Part shown: one piece after another, positions 25,581-33,374 of the stretch
Position numbering within the stretch: the first letter of the stretch is position 1
Layout of the letters: every line of letters starts with the position of its first letter
Origin: SAR324 cluster bacterium
GTDB taxonomy: Bacteria; SAR324; XYD2-FULL-50-16
Direction: 5' to 3'
NCBI GenBank assembly: GCA_028282885.1
Contig: JANQGX010000045.1
Location: 62,001-126,000 of the forward strand
DNA: 64,000 bases
Notes under the pieces: generated by a model
Seen by the model: the letters and a program-made list of their open reading frames with translations, nothing else
Told to the model about the DNA's origin: nothing
The model's database searches: none
Program-made: the position numbers and the translations under genes

Positions 25581-26123
25581 TTAATTTCCCTTGGATATGG
25601 TTTCTCGGATCAGGTTAAGCCTATTTTTGATGCTGCCATCAAGAACCAGACTGTCAATTGAAGTTATAGCGCCTCCTAAAATGGATTCGTCTACTTTAAC
25701 GGAAAGTGTTACTTTTTTCCCGGTATAGTCGGAAAGCTGCTTCTGAAGAGCTTCTTCCTCCTTTTTTGCCAACTTATGGGAAACCACAACTTCAGCCGTG
25801 GCCGTTCCCAGTTTTTCGCTAGACAATTTGTTATAAGCCATTGAAATATCGCCTATAATATCAAATCGGTTTCTGGATACCAGGTATCGGCAATACTTGC
25901 TGAGCAGAGCATCACATTTCATTTTCTTGGTGATCTTATCAATGAACAGCATTTTCTGGTTTCTACCGAGTTTGGGTTCCAGAATCACATCGCGGACAGT
26001 TTTTTCCTCGGCATAGACCTCGGCGATTTCGCCCAGACTCTTTCCGATCTTCTCGATATTGGAGTCACTGCCTGCCAAGTTGATCAACGCTTTTGCGTAA
26101 CGTCTCCCTATACCACCATTCAT
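25581..26123 (-). CDS. atpH: ATP synthase F1 delta subunit
   Basis: Delta joins the top of F1 to the peripheral stalk formed by b and b'. The 180-residue protein shows the N-terminal helical domain (RRYAKALINLAG) and the C-terminal consensus VSVKVDESILGGAITSIDSLVLDGSIKNRL, visible as ESILGGAITSIDSLVLDGS. It lies 15 nt after the b subunit gene. Confidence 0.93.
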   Translation of the reverse strand: MNGGIGRRYAKALINLAGSDSNIEKIGKSLGEIAEVYAEEKTVRDVILEPKLGRNQKMLFIDKITKKMKCDALLSKYCRYLVSRNRFDIIGDISMAYNKLSSEKLGTATAEVVVSHKLAKKEEEALQKQLSDYTGKKVTLSVKVDESILGGAITSIDSLVLDGSIKNRLNLIRETISKGN

Positions 26124-26138
26124 ATTTCCCCTTTTCGA

Positions 26139-26702
26139 TTACGCAGTTTCTTTTAAAAATTTGGTGTAATTATCAAGCAGTGCCTTTTGCTCCTTGCCTC
26201 CAACCTCTTTGGCAATTGTTTCCTCCGCAAGCTTCACGGATTCTTCAAGCAGATACTGCCGTATCTCTTCCTTGGCATTGGTGATATCTTGCTCGATTCG
26301 GGCTTGAGTTTGCTCTTCGAGTCGTTTGACTTGCAGTTCTGCATCAGTGATGAGCTGTTGTTTTTCAGCCTCAATCGAGGACAAAGCTGTGGTCCGTCTC
26401 TCTTCCAACTCCTTTTCCATGTTGGAGAGTTTGGCCTGGTACTCTTCCAGCTTCTTCTTGGTCTCCGCCAATTCGGTTTTGGATTCTTCGACAGTCTTCT
26501 TGATGCTTTCAGCCGAAGAGGAAAGCATATTGGCGATCGGCTTTTTAGCAAATCGATTCAGCAGATATAATAGCAGTAGAAAATTAATTGCCTTAAAGAG
26601 CATATCCCAACTCAGCAGCGAACCGGCCTCTCCTCCGCCGGCAGCCAATGCCATGCTGGATACACCACTCAAAAGAGCCGTTAATACTAATGTTTTAAAC
26701 AT
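26139..26702 (-). CDS. atpF: ATP synthase F0 subunit b, with an N-terminal signal peptide
   Basis: This peripheral-stalk subunit has 187 residues. The N-terminus is unusual for b. It is a signal-peptide-like segment (MFKTLVLTALLSGVSSMALA) followed by a short linker and then the real membrane helix (MLFKAINFLLLLYLLNRF). The stalk is a long charged helix (about 60-165). Cleavable leaders on b are known from some deltaproteobacterial operons, which supports the lineage guess. It is paired with the b' gene 37 nt upstream. Confidence 0.9.
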   Translation of the reverse strand: MFKTLVLTALLSGVSSMALAAGGGEAGSLLSWDMLFKAINFLLLLYLLNRFAKKPIANMLSSSAESIKKTVEESKTELAETKKKLEEYQAKLSNMEKELEERRTTALSSIEAEKQQLITDAELQVKRLEEQTQARIEQDITNAKEEIRQYLLEESVKLAEETIAKEVGGKEQKALLDNYTKFLKETA

Positions 26703-26739
26703 AGATCCAGACCTTAATTAGTGTTATTAAAAATACCAA

Positions 26740-27204
26740 CTATGCAAGCACTTTGGATTTGATCAACTGAGACAGTTCTTGTGTAAGAGAAGAAGCGTCT
26801 TTCAGAGCATTTGACCGCTCGACTTCCAGCTCTTTACTGGCGTCGGTTATTTTAGATGCAACGGATTCTTTGGCGCTGTCTACCAACTGGTTAGCTTTAT
26901 TGAGGGCTTCGTCCATTGCTTCCTGGTGAGACTTTTGGATGGTTTCTCTCAAGCTGGCGAGTTTTTCCTGGTAATCCTTTTCGGATTTCTCCAAGGTGTC
27001 GGCAAGTCTGCCGGATTCTGCCTTGTCCTTATCTATCTGGGCTTGTCTGCTTTCGAGAGTCCTGAGAATGGGCTTGAAAAGCAGAGAATTTAATACAATC
27101 ATAGTAAGAACAAATAGTACAAAAACAAACAGGGCTGTCGGCCACTCCAAATGCAACATCCCAAAATTAAATACTTCACCTATTCGAGCGCTTCCGTGTT
27201 CCAT
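26740..27204 (-). CDS. atpF': ATP synthase F0 subunit b' (second b-type subunit)
   Basis: The 154-residue protein has one membrane helix (WPTALFVFVLFVLTMIVLNSLLF) followed by KPILRTLESRQAQIDKDK and a long helical stalk. The RQAQI segment right after the membrane helix is typical of b/b'. It is the first gene of the leftward operon b'-b-delta-alpha-gamma-beta-epsilon. Genes for a and c are not here, so F0 is encoded in at least two loci, as in several deltaproteobacteria. Confidence 0.92.
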   Translation of the reverse strand: MEHGSARIGEVFNFGMLHLEWPTALFVFVLFVLTMIVLNSLLFKPILRTLESRQAQIDKDKAESGRLADTLEKSEKDYQEKLASLRETIQKSHQEAMDEALNKANQLVDSAKESVASKITDASKELEVERSNALKDASSLTQELSQLIKSKVLA

Positions 27205-27268
27205 AATATCTTGTATTTATAATAACAAAGGTTAAAGGAGGAATAGTGAACGCAATTACATTGAGAAG

Positions 27269-27297
27269 AAGTTAATCATACCATGAACCGGTGTCAA
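27269..27297 (-). promoter_or_regulatory. Candidate promoter of the ATP synthase operon
   Basis: On the minus strand a perfect -35 TTGACA (27297-27292) is followed, 17 bp later, by TAACTT (27274-27269), a poor -10. It lies 65 bp before the atpF' start. The -35 and spacing are convincing, the -10 is not. Confidence 0.35.
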
Positions 27298-27327
27298 CTA
27301 AAAATCGTCAAGGGGTTGCGATAGATC

Positions 27328-27350
27328 AAACCGTATTTTGCGGTTTTTTT
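27328..27350 (+). terminator. Orphan terminator-like hairpin upstream of ispD
   Basis: AAACCG (27328-27333) pairs with CGGTTT (27341-27346) around TATTTTG, and the T-tract runs on to 27350. It points rightward but no rightward gene precedes it. It could end a short unannotated transcript divergent from the atp operon, or act as an attenuator in the ispD leader. Confidence 0.5.
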
Positions 27351-27524
27351 TATAGGTTGAGAGCCATAAAGAATTTGATGAAAATCTTAAAAATTATTGA
27401 TCGTGGATCAAACATTGATGTATATCAGAAGGAAGGACCTTGCTCGACAAGTTGAAGACGTAGCTCTTTTCAACATTTTGGAATCGCTTCGTTTATAAAT
27501 TCCGACGACAAAAATTGGTGGTAA

Positions 27525-28253
27525 ATGGCATATAAAGGAATAAAGGTAACAGCCATCATAATGGCTGCCGGAAAAGGAACCAGAATGAGATCCGGTCTGA
27601 ATAAAATATTTCTCAAGATCAACGAATTACCAATTGTTTTAAGGACGTTGCTGGCTTTTCAAAGGGTGGAGGTCGTTGACGATATAATTTTGGTTTGTAG
27701 AGGTGAAGAGAGAAAAAAGCTAAACGATTTGATAGCGAATTGCGGCGGAATATCCAAACTACTAGAAGTGGTGGATGGAGGTGTTGAAAGAGCCGATAGT
27801 GTGATGAATGGTCTGGCATACTATCAGGCGGAAAGTAGAGAAGGAATTATCATGATCCATGATGCAGCCAGGCCCTTTTGCAATCAAAGTTTGATACATA
27901 GAATACTGGAGAAAACCTCTGTTGAGAGTATTGTCATTCCTGCGCTTGGTATGAATGATACAATCAGGAAAATTGAAGGTAAAACCACGATAACGCTGCC
28001 GAGACACCGGATATTTGCTGTACAGACACCACAGGCCTTTTTCAGTTCTAAAATCGACGAGTGCTTTTTGCAATACCGAAAGAGTGACAGGAAATTCACT
28101 GACGAAGCTTCTTATTTCGAATATGCGGGGTTCGGCGTTGAAATGGTCGATGGCGAAATCTGGAATATCAAAATAACCTCTCCGGAAGATATAAATTGGG
28201 CTTCTTGTTTGCTAACCCACTATCCCGAACTTGAGGTGACAAGTCATCAGTGA
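27525..28253 (+). CDS. ispD: 2-C-methyl-D-erythritol 4-phosphate cytidylyltransferase
   Basis: IspD makes CDP-methylerythritol in the MEP isoprenoid pathway. The nucleotidyltransferase motif is IIMAAGKGTRMRSGLNKIFL (glycine-rich loop with Arg and Lys). It is followed by GGVERADSVMNGL, MIHDAARPFC, the mobile loop VQTPQAFFSS, and FTDEASYFEYAGFGVEMVDGE. The length of 242 is normal. GGTGG precedes the ATG. ispF is not adjacent. It begins a rightward run to ssb. Confidence 0.92.
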   Translation: MAYKGIKVTAIIMAAGKGTRMRSGLNKIFLKINELPIVLRTLLAFQRVEVVDDIILVCRGEERKKLNDLIANCGGISKLLEVVDGGVERADSVMNGLAYYQAESREGIIMIHDAARPFCNQSLIHRILEKTSVESIVIPALGMNDTIRKIEGKTTITLPRHRIFAVQTPQAFFSSKIDECFLQYRKSDRKFTDEASYFEYAGFGVEMVDGEIWNIKITSPEDINWASCLLTHYPELEVTSHQ

Positions 28254-28287
28254 GAATGTTTCGTGCTTTGCCAACAACAGAGGTTAA

Positions 28288-29622
28288 ATGAAGAGCTTTT
28301 ATATTGAAACCTTGGGTTGCCCAAAAAACAGGGTGGATTCTGAAATCATGCTGGCTAGACTACTGGGACAGGATTACACATATGAAGGTGAACCTGCCAA
28401 AGCAGCAATTATTATCGTCAACACTTGTGGATTTTTAGCGTCAGCAGTAAGTGAATCCATAGAGAGAATTCTGGATCTCTCCGAATTCAAAAAGTCCGGG
28501 AACTGTGAACTCCTGATTGCAGCCGGATGCATGGTTGAGCGATATAAAAGCAATCTGCTTAAAGAGATACCCGAAATCGATGGCGTTATCGGGACCAGTG
28601 ACTATGCTGCCATCTCCGATTGCATCAGAACATCAATGAAACCGGAGATGGATCAGGACAAATCGTGGAGCAGGCCTTATTACTCACCCGGGAATTTTGA
28701 GTTGAGCAGGCAGATCTCAACCCGGGCCTATGCCTATCTTAAAATTGGAGAAGGGTGTTCAAACGGGTGCTCATTTTGCAATATTCCGAAACTCAGAGGC
28801 AAACAGGTAAGCCGCGAAAGCGATAGCATCAAGAGAGAATTCAGTGAGCTGCTGGAACGGGGGGTAAAGGAGATTAACCTGATCTCACAGGACAGTAGTT
28901 CGTATGGCAGAGATCTTGAGAATAATGGACAATTGGCTGATCTTGTTCAGGAGATTTTGAAAGAGAACAGGCAGGATTTCTGGTTGAGGATTCTCTATAC
29001 CTACCCTAACCGTTACCCGGTGGAGCTTTTTCAACTCATGGAAGAGGATTCCAGATTGGTCCCCTATGCCGATATCCCGTTTCAACACATCTCGGACAAG
29101 GTGCTGAAGGATATGAACAGAAAAATCCAAAGAGTTCAACTGGAAGAATTATTGGATAACGCCAGGAATACATGCCGGGAAACTGCTTTGCGAACGACCT
29201 TCATTGTCGGATTCCCAACAGAGACAGAAAACGATTTTGCTGAGCTGCTTGCTTTTATCGAAAAGGGCCATTTCGACCACATTGGTGTTTTTACTTATTC
29301 ACATGAAGACAATATTAGATCTTATCAATTGGGTGATAGGATTTCCGAAGAGGAGAAAAACGAGCGCCGTAATATTCTGATGAAGGCTCAGCAGGCTGTC
29401 TCACTGGAAAAAAACAGAGCCAGGATTGGTCAAATTCAAAAAGTTCTGATAGAAGGTGAATATGAAGAAACGGCTCTGCTGCTGAAGGGAAGAACAAGAT
29501 TCCAGGGAGCAGAAATCGATGGAAATGTGCTGATTAATGACGGTATTGGCGAAATTGGCCAGTTTTGTAATGTCAAAATAACCGAGGCCCATCCTTATGA
29601 TTTGGTGGGTGGAATTGTCTAA
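28288..29622 (+). CDS. rimO: Ribosomal protein S12 methylthiotransferase RimO
   Basis: RimO is a radical-SAM enzyme that adds a methylthio group to an Asp of ribosomal protein S12. The N-terminal MTTase domain begins FYIETLGCPKNRVDSEIM and has Cys in VNTCGFL and AAGCMVERY, giving the auxiliary cluster. The radical SAM motif CSNGCSFCNIPKLRGK binds the second 4Fe-4S cluster, and a C-terminal TRAM domain ends the protein. The GCPKN signature distinguishes it from MiaB. AGAGG precedes the ATG, 34 nt after ispD. Confidence 0.94.
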   Translation: MKSFYIETLGCPKNRVDSEIMLARLLGQDYTYEGEPAKAAIIIVNTCGFLASAVSESIERILDLSEFKKSGNCELLIAAGCMVERYKSNLLKEIPEIDGVIGTSDYAAISDCIRTSMKPEMDQDKSWSRPYYSPGNFELSRQISTRAYAYLKIGEGCSNGCSFCNIPKLRGKQVSRESDSIKREFSELLERGVKEINLISQDSSSYGRDLENNGQLADLVQEILKENRQDFWLRILYTYPNRYPVELFQLMEEDSRLVPYADIPFQHISDKVLKDMNRKIQRVQLEELLDNARNTCRETALRTTFIVGFPTETENDFAELLAFIEKGHFDHIGVFTYSHEDNIRSYQLGDRISEEEKNERRNILMKAQQAVSLEKNRARIGQIQKVLIEGEYEETALLLKGRTRFQGAEIDGNVLINDGIGEIGQFCNVKITEAHPYDLVGGIV

Positions 29623-29644
29623 AAGAATAGAAGGAAGTTGAGAG

Positions 29645-30397
29645 ATGTCAGGACATAATAAATGGAGCAGCATCAAACATAAAAAAGGTGCCGCAGATGC
29701 AAAGAGAAGCAAAGTATTTACCAAGGTAATTAAGGAAATCACAGTAGCGGCCAGATTGGGCGGGGATGATCCAAATGCCAATCCGAGATTACGTTCGGCC
29801 ATATCCCTGGCAAAATCTGTCAATATGCCCAATGACAACATAACCAAAGCGATCAAGAAAGGTGTTGGTGGTGGTAAAGGAGAGGACTGGTCAACGATCG
29901 TCTACGAAGGATACGGACCTCATAACGTGGCAGTAATCGTTGAATGCCTGACCGATAACAAGAACAGAACCATCTCATCCGTTCGGGCGATCTTTAGTAA
30001 AAATAACGGAAATATCGGAGCAACCAATTCAGTAATGTACATGTTTGATCGTAAAGGAATTATCGAGGTAGAAAAAGAAAAAATCGGTGAGGAAGAGCTT
30101 ACTGAACATGTATTGGAATCAGGGGCAGACGATATTGATGATTTGCAGGATGATGTCTTTATTGTTGAAACATCGCCCAACGCGCTGGGCGATGTGCACA
30201 AGTATCTGGAAGAGCAAGGCGTGGATATTAAGACATCCAGTATAGATCTGATCCCGCAGAATCGTGTCGAAATATCCGAAACTAGCAAAGCTCAGCAGGT
30301 CATCAAGTTCATCGAAGCATTAGAAGATGATGACGATGTGCAAAAGGTCTATAGCAATTTTGATATCAGTGATGAAGTCCTTGCCAGTCTTGGATGA
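29645..30397 (+). CDS. yebC: YebC/PmpR family protein (translation or transcription factor)
   Basis: The 250-residue protein is a member of the YebC family, long annotated as transcriptional regulators and more recently linked to translation of proline-rich stretches. The start MSGHNKWSSIKHKKGAADAK is diagnostic, as are NPRLRSAISLAKSVNMPNDNI (seen as ARLRSAI-type helix) and YEGYGPHNVAVIVECLTDNKNR. It lies just before ruvC and ruvA, the common arrangement in proteobacteria. Confidence 0.93.
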   Translation: MSGHNKWSSIKHKKGAADAKRSKVFTKVIKEITVAARLGGDDPNANPRLRSAISLAKSVNMPNDNITKAIKKGVGGGKGEDWSTIVYEGYGPHNVAVIVECLTDNKNRTISSVRAIFSKNNGNIGATNSVMYMFDRKGIIEVEKEKIGEEELTEHVLESGADDIDDLQDDVFIVETSPNALGDVHKYLEEQGVDIKTSSIDLIPQNRVEISETSKAQQVIKFIEALEDDDDVQKVYSNFDISDEVLASLG

Positions 30398-30483
30398 ACC
30401 CAACGAAGGAGTTAAGATACAAAATGAAAAAGGACGTTGTTTTTGTATTGCGATTGAAAGCCCGGGGGCAGTGACAAGCGCAA

Positions 30484-30993
30484 ATGAAATCTAACGCTAC
30501 GAGGATTATTGGTATCGACCCGGGAACGCGATTCACAGGTTTGGGCATTATCGACCGGTACGGCAACAAACTGAAACACGTTCATAGTGAGACTATCAAA
30601 ACGGTAAACGAAAAAAATCTGGAAACTAAACTAACCTGTATTTTTGACCATCTATCCGAGGTGATAAAAGAATACAAACCAAACACAGCATCAATCGAAA
30701 GGGTATTTCACTCCGTAAATCCGAGGTCATCACTGTTACTGGGACATGCCAGGGGAGTGGCGTTGCTGACTCTGAGCAAATTCGGATTGGAGGTAAACGA
30801 ATATGCACCAAATGAAATTAAGGCCGCAGTTACCGGTGTAGGCAGAGCCGATAAGGACCAGGTAGCATCAATGGTCAAAGTTCTGTTGAATCTAAACCGC
30901 AACGAGAAGCTTGGAGAAGATGAATCCGATGCCCTTGCCATTGCAATCTGTCATGCCAATACCCACCTGTATGATTTGGTCGATAAGAAATAG
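30484..30993 (+). CDS. ruvC: Holliday junction endonuclease RuvC
   Basis: RuvC resolves Holliday junctions. The catalytic acids are visible: Asp in IIGIDPGTRFTG, Glu in SIERVFHSVN, and the Asp pair in EDESDALAIAICH. The length is 169. There is no strong ribosome-binding site in front of the ATG. A 16-codon ORF (30424-30474) ends 9 nt before it and could couple translation. ruvA follows after 16 nt, and ruvB is not next to them. Confidence 0.93.
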   Translation: MKSNATRIIGIDPGTRFTGLGIIDRYGNKLKHVHSETIKTVNEKNLETKLTCIFDHLSEVIKEYKPNTASIERVFHSVNPRSSLLLGHARGVALLTLSKFGLEVNEYAPNEIKAAVTGVGRADKDQVASMVKVLLNLNRNEKLGEDESDALAIAICHANTHLYDLVDKK

Positions 30994-31009
30994 TACAAAG
31001 GATTTGTAA

Positions 31010-31630
31010 ATGATTGCCTGGTTAAGGGGAAGGGTGTTGAATATTGAGGGAAATGAAGTTACGATCAACACCGGAAACATCGGATACAGTGTTTTTTTGG
31101 GCCCAAATCAGATAGGCAGACTGGGGATTAGAAAAAACGAAGAAGTTGAATTGGTAGTATATACTCTGGTGAGGGAAGATGAGATTCGCCTGTTTGGTTT
31201 TGAAACCTTCTATGAAAGGAGCGTGTTCACTGTCCTCTTGGGAGTAAGTGGTGTCGGACCTAAAGCCGCTGTTAACATCATGGACAAATTGACCCCGGAG
31301 CAGGTTATTACTGCCATCCAGACCGGCGATCATACTCCGTTTCAGAGTGTGACAGGGATTGGAAAAAAAACAGCGCAAAGAATTATATTGGATTTGCAGG
31401 GCAAAATCGAAGAGTCATTGCTGAAAAACGGTTACAAACCGAAGCCGGTAGAGTCCAACCGGGAAACATCGGTCGCGAATCAGTTTCAAATTGTAAAAGA
31501 TGCGGTTTCAGCACTATCAAACCTGGGCTTTGCTGAGAAAGAAGCTGAAACGATGGTGAGAAAACATTTGAGCCCTGAATCAAACCTTGACGAGCTGCTC
31601 CGCAAAGTACTTGTCGAATTGCAACAATAA
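31010..31630 (+). CDS. ruvA: Holliday junction branch-migration protein RuvA
   Basis: RuvA binds four-way junctions and recruits RuvB. The 206 residues comprise the OB-fold start MIAWLRGRVLNIEG, the two helix-hairpin-helix motifs (LLGVSGVGPKAAVNIM and VTGIGKKTAQRIILDL), and the small C-terminal RuvB-contact domain (ALSNLGFAEKEAETMVRKHL). AAAGGAT precedes the ATG. Confidence 0.95.
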   Translation: MIAWLRGRVLNIEGNEVTINTGNIGYSVFLGPNQIGRLGIRKNEEVELVVYTLVREDEIRLFGFETFYERSVFTVLLGVSGVGPKAAVNIMDKLTPEQVITAIQTGDHTPFQSVTGIGKKTAQRIILDLQGKIEESLLKNGYKPKPVESNRETSVANQFQIVKDAVSALSNLGFAEKEAETMVRKHLSPESNLDELLRKVLVELQQ

Positions 31631-31698
31631 ACAGAAAAACGATAGCAAAAATACATTTCGCATCAATTACCTAAAAATCAAATTCCAAGAGGATAAAT

Positions 31699-32196
31699 AT
31701 GGCAACGCTGAATAAAGTTCTGCTGATAGGTCGAATTGGACAGGAACCGGAAAAAAGAATCACACCCAATGGTCACTCCGTAATGAACGTCAGTCTGGCA
31801 ACAAGTGAGTTTTATAAAGATCAATCCGGATCACGACAGGAACGTACCGAATGGCACAGACTGGTCTTTTGGAACCGGCTTGCCGAGATTGTTGAACAGT
31901 ATTGCAGAAAAGGATCTCAAATCTTTGTGGAAGGAAGCTTGCAAACAAGGGATTGGCAGGATAAGGATGGAAACAAGAGATACACAACCGAGATCGTTGT
32001 CAGAAATATGCAGATGCTGGATTCAAAACAGGGAGGATCCGGACCATACCAGGGGAACAACCAACAAGGACAGCAGGGTCAGCAAAACAACGCTTTCAAC
32101 ACTCCGCCTCCATCATTTCAGAGCCATCAGGAACCGGGTTCGGGAAATGCCAATGTCGGGCAGGATGATTTTATCGAAGATGATATTCCATTCTAA
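31699..32196 (+). CDS. ssb: Single-stranded DNA-binding protein
   Basis: SSB coats single-stranded DNA and recruits repair proteins by its acidic tip. The OB fold begins LNKVLLIGRIGQEPEKRITPNG and includes WHRLVFWNRLAEIVEQYCRKG. A Gln/Gly/Asn-rich linker (about 115-150) leads to the C-terminal tip DFIEDDIPF, which matches the canonical DDDIPF. The length is 165. AGAGGA precedes the ATG. It closes the ispD-ssb block. Confidence 0.95.
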   Translation: MATLNKVLLIGRIGQEPEKRITPNGHSVMNVSLATSEFYKDQSGSRQERTEWHRLVFWNRLAEIVEQYCRKGSQIFVEGSLQTRDWQDKDGNKRYTTEIVVRNMQMLDSKQGGSGPYQGNNQQGQQGQQNNAFNTPPPSFQSHQEPGSGNANVGQDDFIEDDIPF

Positions 32197-32209
32197 AATA
32201 CGTATTAAA

Positions 32210-32258
32210 GTGAATATCAAGAGCCGGGGAAGACAGCTTTTTATAGTCTTGAGTTCAC
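32210..32258. terminator. Stem-loop between convergent ssb and miaA
   Basis: GTGAA-TA-TCAAGA (32210-32222) pairs with TCTTGA-G-TTCAC (32247-32258), giving 11 bp with a small internal loop. It overlaps the miaA stop. It could end both transcripts, although no clean T-run follows on either strand. Confidence 0.4.
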
Positions 32259-33160
32259 TCCCTGGAAAGCCAATTAAGGACATCGCCCTCAAATGAAGCA
32301 TAATCCTCAACAGGATGCAAATGATGACCCGATTTCTGCAGATAGCGGATAAAGGTCATCTGACGTTTGGCAAACCTGGAGATCTCCGTCCGGAGCTTCG
32401 ATAACATCTCATCATACCCCATAAGATCCCGAAGATAAAAGGAGACGTGCTTATATTCCAAACCATAACGTTCCAGACGCTGGTGGGAAAGACCAGCGGC
32501 AAGTAAGGATCTAACCTCTTCTATCATCCCTTCCTCCATTCTCTGCAAAAGTCGGTCATGGATCTTCTGCTTGATTATCTCCCTGGGCAGAGAACGAAAA
32601 TAGAGTCGGGATTCAAACTGCGAGCTAAAATCTGGTGATCTAACAGATTTCTTAATCTGAAGTTGCTTTTTCTCGATGGCCCGCACCATTCTCCTCTTGC
32701 TGTCATTCTCCCAATCCTGAAGATGCCAGAGATCAAGCTGCTTGAGTTTTTTATATAAGGCTTCACGATCTTGTCTTTCCAGTTCGATGGTCATGCGTAA
32801 ATCAGTTTTGGGATAGAGGAACTGGTAACCCTCAAGTAACGCTTTAATATAGTGACCCGTTCCTCCGCAGATAATAGGGATATGACTCCTGGAAGAGATT
32901 ACCCGCAACGCCGACAGAGCCTTCTTCTGGAAATCCGATACTGAGAATTCGGATCCCGCCCTAGCAATATCTATGAGATGATAAGGGATCGTATCATACT
33001 CCTTGAGATCTTTGCCGGTGCCAATATCCATGCCGATAAACACTTGTCGGCTGTCGGCCGAAACAATTTCACCCTGGATTTTTTTTGCCAGTTTTACTGC
33101 AAATGCTGTTTTTCCTGATGCTGTCGGTCCTGTGAGGACGATCACCTTGGTTTTATTCAC
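32255..33160 (-). CDS. miaA: tRNA dimethylallyltransferase
   Basis: MiaA transfers a dimethylallyl group to A37 of UNN-decoding tRNAs. The P-loop VLTGPTASGKTAFAVKLA, SADSRQVFIGMDIGTGK, and ICGGTGHYIKALLEG are all present, with the C-terminal GYDEMLSKLRTEISRFAKRQMTFIR (seen as the RFAKRQMTF-type tRNA-binding end). The length is 301. It uses product of the isoprenoid path to which ispD contributes. hfq is not adjacent. Confidence 0.94.
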   Translation of the reverse strand: MNKTKVIVLTGPTASGKTAFAVKLAKKIQGEIVSADSRQVFIGMDIGTGKDLKEYDTIPYHLIDIARAGSEFSVSDFQKKALSALRVISSRSHIPIICGGTGHYIKALLEGYQFLYPKTDLRMTIELERQDREALYKKLKQLDLWHLQDWENDSKRRMVRAIEKKQLQIKKSVRSPDFSSQFESRLYFRSLPREIIKQKIHDRLLQRMEEGMIEEVRSLLAAGLSHQRLERYGLEYKHVSFYLRDLMGYDEMLSKLRTEISRFAKRQMTFIRYLQKSGHHLHPVEDYASFEGDVLNWLSRE

Positions 33161-33330
33161 AGAAAGGCTTTCGTAAGACGGTTAAGGATAATCAAGATAT
33201 GTTCCGGAACTTTGGAGTTGAAGGAATAGGATAGATATTCTATCTGGGCTAAGACTTAAGATCGATGAAGATACTTATTTGTCAGTGTGAAAGATACGTT
33301 CGCTGATTGCTGTTGATGAGTTTTGAGAAT

Positions 33331-33346
33331 TGTTTCACGTGAAACA
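33331..33346. promoter_or_regulatory. parS: parS centromere site (ParB-binding palindrome)
   Basis: TGTTTCACGTGAAACA at 33331-33346 is an exact match to the bacterial chromosomal parS consensus. The symmetry extends to a perfect 28-bp palindrome (33325-33352, flanked by GAGAAT and ATTCTC). It lies in the 214-bp gap between miaA and the TPR gene, about 32 kb from dnaA, a typical origin-proximal position. ParA/ParB genes are not in the window, and I found no second exact copy by eye. Confidence 0.9.
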
Positions 33347-33374
33347 ATTCTCATTTGGGTTGAAGAAAATCTCA

